Shown: positions 58,515 through 64,000 of the stretch, piece after piece
Layout: each line of letters starts with the position of its first letter
How positions within the stretch are numbered: position 1 is the first letter of the stretch
Assembly: GCA_039111635.1 (NCBI GenBank)
Contig: JBCAQO010000002.1
Location: 682,001 to 746,000, forward strand
From: Heterobasidion occidentale
Lineage: Eukaryota > Basidiomycota > Agaricomycetes > Russulales > Bondarzewiaceae
Direction: 5' to 3'
Length of the DNA stretch: 64,000 nucleotides
Program-made: the position numbers and the translations under genes
The notes under the pieces: model-generated
Told to the model about the DNA's origin: nothing
Seen by the model: the letters and a program-made list of their open reading frames with translations, nothing else
Databases searched by the model: none

Positions 58515-58573
58515 CCCCGAACGAGGATCAGACCTCTGATCCGGACCGATTTACCCCCGAACGAGGATCATAC
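58515..58573 (+). repeat. Left subterminal motif copies
   Basis: Two copies of CCCCGAACGAGGATCA: 58515-58536 (continuing GACCTC) and 58554-58573. Four related copies lie near the right end at about 59381, 59422, 59467 and 59512, in the same orientation. Confidence 0.75.
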
Positions 58574-58701
58574 ATACATAAAAAAATCGAAAAAATCGAG
58601 AAAAAATCAAAAAAAAATCCGACCGTCGCACGAGTGTTTGTGAGGCTTGCTTGACACAGGGCATTGCGCGGAGACCACCAAAGAACCGTAGTACAATGTA
58701 T

Positions 58702-59321
58702 CTACTCATAATCATTCTCACCCTCCACATCTTGATCCTTGGCCTTTCGTGTGCGAGTGAGATACAGCCGGAAGGCCTCCTCAAGATCCTTCTCGTGTCC
58801 CAGTAGTGCATCAAGGTAATGCTCATCACCCGGGGCCAAAGTGTAGTTCATACCGTTGGCAAGCTGCGGAGGGTAGCTGAGCCTTACCAGGAATGTATGG
58901 GATGGCAGCAGAGCGAACCGCGACACGGCGTGTGGATCAGCCAGCAGCCGGAAGCGCCGTGCGAGTCGTCCAGATGCTGCCATCGGCTCGAACACACGGA
59001 CTACAATGTTCGAAACCTCGGAGATGGACGACGTGGTTGCTGCCCAACCATGTTTACCTGCCTTACCCCAGACTTTTTGTAGATATCGAGCACTGTTGGA
59101 CACGTCAATCAGTAATGCCTATTACATGATGTGCACAGAAACAAACCCTGAGCGAGACAAATCCGACCACGAGCGAATACAAGCGCATATCCTTGACCGG
59201 CAGCAGCTTTGAGAGGGCGTTCCGTAGATACCTCAGCGCCGATGACGAACCGTGGAAGGCCTTTTTGGGTGAATACTTTTGCCCGTTTTTTTACCGCTCT
59301 CAATGTAGACTGATAGGCCAT
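58702..59321 (-). CDS. Gene-like insert inside the transposon, uncharacterised
   Basis: Minus-strand coding-like DNA. A first open segment from ATG 59321 reads MAYQSTLRAVKKRAKVFTQK and GLPRFVIGAEVSTERPLKAA; a second, ending at 58702, reads LLIDVSNSARYLQKVWGKAG, SNIVVRVFEPMAASGRLARR, FALLPSHTFLVRLSYPPQLA and ends KDQDVEGENDYE. An intron probably separates them (AG at about 59131) but no donor fits phase cleanly. Composition is less G/C-rich than the flanks. No transposase motif; no family recognised. Most simply a captured host gene fragment. Confidence 0.4.
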
Positions 59322-59380
59322 TACAAAATAACTATTTCGTACAAAATTATCTCAAATTGGGCCGTGAGAATCCTCCAGAT

Positions 59381-59532
59381 CCCCGAACGGGATCAGACCT
59401 CGAGCCAAACCCTGCTGGTACCCCCGGATTGGGATCGGACGTCCACGCCAAATCTGCCCTACCTATCCCCGAACATGGATCAGACCTCGGCGCTGACGCG
59501 CCTCGTTTATACCCGAATCCGGATCGGACCTC
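59381..59532 (+). repeat. Right subterminal motif copies
   Basis: Four spaced copies of CCCCGAACnnGGATCRGACCTC-like sequence (CCCCGAACGGGATCAGACCT, CCCCGGATTGGGATCGGACG, CCCCGAACATGGATCAGACC, CCCGAATCCGGATCGGACCT). The last overlaps the right TIR. Confidence 0.75.
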
Positions 59533-59554
59533 TGGCATGGTTGACGGGGGTCCT
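59519..59554 (-). repeat. Right terminal inverted repeat (36 bp)
   Basis: Reverse complement of 58429-58464, followed by the target duplication GCCTGGGG at 59555-59562. Confidence 0.85.
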
Positions 59555-59562
59555 GCCTGGGG
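59555..59562. repeat. Target-site duplication, right copy
   Basis: GCCTGGGG directly after the right terminal repeat, matching 58421-58428. Confidence 0.75.
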
Positions 59563-59733
59563 CCGAAGCCGGAAGCGTGCGATCTATCGGGAGTGCTCCG
59601 GGTGTCACGCGGCGTCACAGGGCCCGAGGGGGAGCGTGACCGAGTCAGCCTCCGCTCTCGTATGTCTTCCCACCCGTCTTCATCGTCCGCCTCGTCCTCG
59701 ACCTACCTTGGCCCCCTCTCGCCGCCGCCGTAG

Positions 59734-62618
59734 ATGCTGCTCTCGTCGTCGTCCCCGTCTCCCCCGCCCCCACCCTCGCGCTACGACTTCCTCGCGTCGC
59801 ACCCGAGCACGTCTCCTCCACCCCACCCGCAGCACACGCACTCCTCGCCGTCGTCCCCGCGCGCCTCGACCCCCGCCTACGCCTCCTTCTCCGCCTTCGG
59901 GCCCCCCTCCGCATCGACTCCAACGACGGCGACGCTACAGACGACCCCCGCGCCGCAGCCCACCGCCCCGTTCTCCAAGACCGCCGCCTTCTTCGCAGCC
60001 CCTGTCGCAGCCTCCCCCCCGGCGCCCCTCTCTCTCTCCTCCCCGTCCTCCCCTCCAAGACCGCCGCCTTCTTCGCCCGCCCCGTCCGCGCCTCCTCTCC
60101 GACCCCGCTCTCCAGACGCACCAGCGCCGCGGATAGAGCTACCAGCGGCGGCGGCGGCGGCGGCGGCAGCGAGTTCGATGCGGGTGCTGCCGCCGCCGAG
60201 AACGTGCCGACCAGTGCCGCGGCTTCCCTTTCCCACTCCACAACGATCCCACACCCCTCCCTCTCCCCACACTCCCCCCCGTCCGCACTCCCGCCATCCC
60301 CGACGCCCTCGCGCTCCGCCTCCCTCCTCTCCACCTCCACCTCCACCTCCACCTCGCCCTCCTCCCCGTCCACCCCCTCCCGCACTCTCTCTTTCTTCTC
60401 TTCGTACTCGTACTCGTACTCGTTCACAGCGGGCCCTACGCCGCCGCCCTCCCTCCCCTCGCTCTCCCGCGGCAACTCTACCGCCTCGCACCGCTCCGCA
60501 GGCGGCGGCGGCGGCGGCGGCGATGGCGACGGCAGCGGAGGTGGGGGCGGCAGCGCGCGCTCGCGCACGGAAGACTTCTTCGCCCCGCCCGCCGCACACG
60601 CGCCCAAGCCGACCCCGCCCACGAGCCTCCGCTCCGCCTCGTCCTCGCGCTCCCTCTCCCTCTCCCTCTCCGAGCGCGCGTCCTCGTCTCACGTTGCAGC
60701 CCTCCTCGCGCACGCGCACGCGCACGAGGTGCAGTCGGACAAGGACGAGGACAAGGACAAGGACGACGCGCGGAGGCATATGGCGCGCCTGCCGCCCCTC
60801 GCGCGGTTGTTTCCCTCGCGGTACGCTTCGATCGCGCCGAGTCGCGCGGGCGGGTTTGGGTACGAGCGGCGCGCGGTTGACCGGCACCACAGCGACGACG
60901 AGGACGAGGACGAGGGCGACGAGGACGAAGACGAACATGATCGCGACGAGGACGAGGACGAGGGCGCTGGCGCGGGCGTCGCGGCGCCTGTACAGCGGCG
61001 GCCCCGCCGCACGAGCGCTTTGGAGATCCGCGTGCCCGACGGGGGCGGGGACAGGGACGGCGGAGAGGACGGGGACGGGGACGAGGACGCGGACGGCGAG
61101 TTTGGCGCGGCGAGCGCGACGCCGACCCCGCACGCGCTGATGCACGTCCCGCGCGAGGCGCACGCGCACGCCTCCTTGCCCGCCTCCGCCTCCGTGCCCG
61201 CGGACGTGCCCGCGGACGTGCTCGACGCCCCTCTGCAAGCGGACGCGGGGGGGTTGGGCGCGGGGAGCGTCATTCGCGCGGGGGCGGGGAGCGTGTTCCC
61301 CGAAGGCTCTGGCGCGCGCGCGTACGAGCTCGTGCGCCCGATTGGGACGGGGGCGTTTAGTTGTGTTTGGTTGGGGCGGGAGGTGGGCGGCGCGGACGAG
61401 GGGGAGGGCGGCTGGTGGCTGTGAAGATGATTGCGCGGGAGGGGGAGGAGAGGGTACGGGCGGGGTACGGGCGGGGGCAGGGGCGGGGGAACCGCGCGAG
61501 GGCGAGCTTTTGGAGGGAGGCGGAGGTGCTGAAGGTGCGTCTTCCGCTTGCTTTCCCCCCACCCACCCACAACAAACCGACTCACACCAACACTCACAGC
61601 GCCTCTCCGCCCCCGGGCACCCCTCCCTCCCCACGCTGCACGCCGCGCTCGCGCTCCCGACGCACCACGCGCTCGTGCTCGAGCACGTGCCCGGCGGCGA
61701 GCTGTTCGACGCCGTCAACGCGGACGCGCAGCACGCGCGCCTCGGCGCGCGCGTGCTCCGCAGGATATGGACGGAGCTGGTGGGCGTGGTGGGGTGGTTG
61801 CACGAGAGGGGGGTCGTGCATCGGGATCTGAAGCTCGAGAGTGCGTCGCGCCGCCTCCTCCCTCCCTTCCTCCCTCTCCCGCGCTGAGCCATCGTCACTG
61901 ACACACACGCCGCAGACATCCTCCTCACGACGAACCCGCTCCTCCCGCCGGCGCCGCACTCCCGCGTCGCCCTCGTCGTCGTCCCGCCCGCGGGCGCGCC
62001 GCTCGTGAAGCTGACGGACTTTGGGCTCGCGCGCGCGATCGACCCGCGCGATCCGTGGCTGACGACGCGCTGCGGGTCCGAGTCGTACGCCGCGCCGGAG
62101 CTGCTCGCCGCCGGGCTTTACGGCGCGGGCGACCGGGGCGCGTCGGGGGACGACACGCGCGCGGCGGAGGCGGGGGCGCGGGCGGGGACGGCGGCGCCGC
62201 GTCGCGAAGGCACGTACGACGGGCGCGAGACGGACGCGTGGGCGCTTGGGGTGGTGTTGTTTGCGCTTGCGGCGCGGAGGCTGCCGTTCGAGCCGCCTGG
62301 GGCGCGGGGGCGGGGGCGGGGGCGGGGGCGGGCGGGAGGGCTGGCCGGGCGGCGCGGAGGGCGTGGTTGATGCGGATCGCGCGGGGGGAGTATGCGTGGC
62401 CGGGGGACGGGGGCGCGGAGGGCGAGGGCGGGGCCGGCGCCGCAATCGCCGGGGGCGTGGACGAGGCGGCGGAGGAGCGGATGCGCGGGACGGGGCTGGC
62501 GCGGATCGCGGGCGTGCGGCGGCTGGTGGCGCGCCTGCTCGTGCGCGACCCGTGCAAGCGCGCGCGGGTGGGCGAGCTGTGGGACGAGCCGTGGATGCGC
62601 CGCGCGATGGGCGAGTAG
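59734..62618 (+). CDS. Large Ser/Thr protein kinase with long low-complexity N-terminus (CAMK-like, Nnk1-resembling); frame broken by apparent base losses
   Basis: About 550 low-complexity residues (Pro, Ser, Ala, Gly, then DEDEDEGDEDEDEHDRDEDE) precede the kinase domain: GTGAFSCVWLGRE (Gly loop), LVAVKMIARE (Lys), VLEHVPGGELFDAV, VVHRDLKLE|NILLTTN (catalytic loop across an intron), VKLTDFGLARAI, CGSESYAAPELL, TDAWALGVVLFALAARRLPF, LLVRDPCKRARVGELWDEPW. Introns near 61535-61599 and 61842-61915. GSExYxxPEL...DGRxTDAWALGV resembles yeast Nnk1-type kinases. The frame shifts by one in C7 at 60014-60020, near the G-runs at 61399-61410 and in the G-rich tract 62298-62340; each would be repaired by one extra base. 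Start 59734 follows directly after an in-frame TAG (59731-59733) ending a 23-codon ORF from 59662. Confidence 0.72.
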
Positions 62619-63082
62619 TGGGCCCCGCGCGCGCGCGGTCGTCTGGGCTGGTCTGATCGGTCTGGGTGCTCGCTCGTCCGTCGAAGCGTGTGCAACATGC
62701 GTTCATCCTGCTTGGATACACAGGTTGCATGTCCTCCCGTCTTTATCTCTCGGCTCCTCGTCCGTTCGTCTTCTCGGCTTGTTCACGCTGCGCGACTTCG
62801 GCGCAGGCGGGGCGATCCCCGCGCTGTTTCTTTCTTTCCCACGCGTTCGCATCGTGCGGTCTCTGGTTTTTTCTATGTTGTTTCTGTTGTTGTTGTTCCC
62901 GTCGTTGTTGTTGTTCGATGATCCTGTCGTTGTAGCCGTTCTACGTCTCCCCCGTGTCCGCGTCCACGTCGTGTTAGAATAGACTCCGTGTACCCCGTCT
63001 CCGTCTATCTATTATTTGTAGATGCCAGAACGAGCGTCGGCGGTGAAGTCGAAGCGCGTGGGGTGCGTAGCTATATATCGTG

Positions 63083-63112
63083 TATATATATAGGGAGAGA
63101 GAGAGAGAGAGA
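63083..63112 (+). repeat. (TA)n / (GA)n microsatellite
   Basis: TATATATAGGG followed by GAGAGAGAGAGAGAGAGA. Confidence 0.8.
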
Positions 63113-63257
63113 CGGGATCGCTGGTCCACGGGTCGGTTGAGCGGCGCGCGTGCGCGGGCGGCGTGAATCGGCGTTCAGGGCGCGAGAGACGGCGTGGTGC
63201 GAGCGTGTCGTGTCGTGGGCGTGCAGCTGGCCTGGGGAGTGCGCGGGATGGGAAATG

Positions 63258-63372
63258 CTAGCCGCTGGACTGGCTGGCAGAATGGCTGGCTGGCTGGATG
63301 GCTGGCTGGCTGGCGCTGCCGAAGTGCTGCGGGATGGCTGGCTGGCTGGCTGGCTGGCTCTGGCTGGCAGAA
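63258..63372 (+). repeat. (CTGG)n microsatellite
   Basis: Two blocks of GGCTGGCTGGCTGG units separated by about 30 bases (CGCTGCCGAAGTGCTGCGGG). Confidence 0.85.
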
Positions 63373-63589
63373 CGAACTCACTCACGCACGCACGCCCGCC
63401 GCCTCGGCGCTCGAGCGCGCCGTCCCCGTCGTCCCCGTCGTCGGCCTCGGCGTCAGTTCGTGGCGGCGTGGCGCGGCGCACGACACGACACGACACGCCA
63501 CGACCACGACCCCGAGTCTCAGGAATGGGCGGATGCGCGTCCGTCGTCGGGACGGGGGTCCGGAGTCGTGGCGGTGACGCCGTCGACGG

Positions 63590-63680
63590 CGGGCGGTGAC
63601 CAGGCGACGGCGGGCGGTAACCGGGCGCTGGCAGGCGCTGGCAGGCGGTAACCAGGCGCTGGCAGGCGCTGGCAGGCTGG
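63590..63680 (+). repeat. GGTAACC/GCGCTGGCAG minisatellite
   Basis: Copies of GGCGGTAACC(A/G)GGCGCTGGCAG with GGCGCTGGCAGG doubled in each copy, unit about 31-33 bases, at least two full copies plus degenerate GGCGGTGACCAGGCGACG. Confidence 0.75.
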
Positions 63681-64000
63681 GCGGTCCATCGATCTGAGAG
63701 CACGATCGTGGCGTACCTGTTTGAGGCGGAGGGCCAAGGCGGTCGAGCCGGCGTCTCTTCTGAATTGTCCTCTGATAGCCAGTTGATAGTCCTCTAGTAG
63801 TCCTCTGATAGACTCTGATGTGGAGAGGAGAGTCGGCGGTGGGCGAGGGTGGGGGCCTGCGGGGGCTGCTTGGGAGGAGTCGCAGCTGTGGGCTCGCGCG
63901 AGCGGAGGGAGGGAGGACTGAGGGAGGGCTATGGAGGCCTTCGTTGTCTTGCGAGCGAGCGAGGAGGTTGGGGGCGGTGGAGCAGACGAATGCAGCAGAG

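Larger units (their letters stand above)
58429..59554. mobile_element. Complete non-autonomous DNA transposon, 1.1 kb, with 36-bp TIRs and 8-bp TSD
   Basis: The two ends are a perfect 36-base inverted repeat starting AGGACCCCCGTCAACC and ending GTCCGATCCGG (58429-58464 and the reverse complement 59519-59554). Both ends abut the direct repeat GCCTGGGG, an 8-base target duplication. Subterminal copies of a CCCCGAACnnGGATCAGACCTC-like motif occur near each end. The centre holds a gene-like minus-strand segment but nothing like a transposase. Eight-base duplications are made by hAT, P and Merlin elements among cut-and-paste families; the AGG end does not fit the hAT CAGNG consensus well, so I leave the superfamily open. 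Confidence 0.8.
62619..64000. other. Gene-free low-complexity right end
   Basis: T/G-rich 3' UTR of the kinase (TGTTGTTGTTGTTCC near 62885), then satellite-like DNA. No ORF with features; no telomeric repeat or tRNA seen. Final bases are G/A-rich (GAGGGAGGGAGGACTGAGGG). Confidence 0.5.

Noticed and set aside
59877..61928. 683-codon open frame on the minus strand
   Set aside because: It is antisense to the kinase gene; composition is Arg/Gly/Glu from GC-rich low complexity and it has no domain.
63258..63680. CRISPR-like spaced repeats
   Set aside because: Units are contiguous microsatellite/minisatellite copies without unique spacers, and the genome is eukaryotic.

Overview
The window is nuclear DNA from a filamentous basidiomycete, most likely an Agaricomycete. 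Genes are dense and split by many short introns (about 50-60 bases, GTRNGY...YAG). The gene content fits that group: a cerato-platanin, a polysaccharide lyase 14-type secreted protein, a secreted cupredoxin, a fungal HMG-box factor, and paralogous P-loop proteins of the Crinkler-RHS ('CR') kind. I saw no tRNA, rRNA, CRISPR or telomere repeat.

Layout. 0-10.5 kb: 5' half of a GH31 glucosidase running off the left edge, an MDR oxidoreductase, a His-rich methyltransferase, a PL14-like secreted protein, and a syntaxin-18/Ufe1 SNARE. 10.9-21.4 kb: a Ran1/Ksp1-like kinase, a probable Pol I subunit RPA34, an SLC41/MgtE-type Mg transporter divergent from the SAGA subunit ADA3, and a bifunctional THI20-type thiamine gene. 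21.6-30.2 kb: the NatC subunit NAA35 divergent from mitochondrial TrpRS with only 69 bases between start codons, a cupredoxin, and an epsin. 30.7-37.0 kb: two head-to-head paralogous P-loop/REase-like proteins. 37.7-47.8 kb: a single-pass membrane protein, a type IIC (Na,K-ATPase-like) P-type ATPase, an Mcp1-like membrane protein, and a cerato-platanin. 47.8-54.4 kb is gene-poor around an HMG-box factor. 54.4-56.6 kb is PFS2. 56.6-64 kb is GC-rich low-complexity DNA with a large kinase and a complete, previously unremarked 1.1 kb transposon: 36-bp terminal inverted repeats, 8-bp target duplication, internal repeated motifs and a gene-like insert.

Most genes are unrelated housekeeping units rather than a pathway. 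The two parts that look most novel are the non-autonomous transposon at 58,429-59,554 and the divergent CR-like pair at 30.7-37.0 kb. Separately, several conserved genes (THI20, the ATPase, the 59.7 kb kinase) break reading frame in ways that a single missing base would repair, mostly inside homopolymers. That looks more like uncorrected sequencing error than true gene decay, and it should be kept in mind before calling pseudogenes here.
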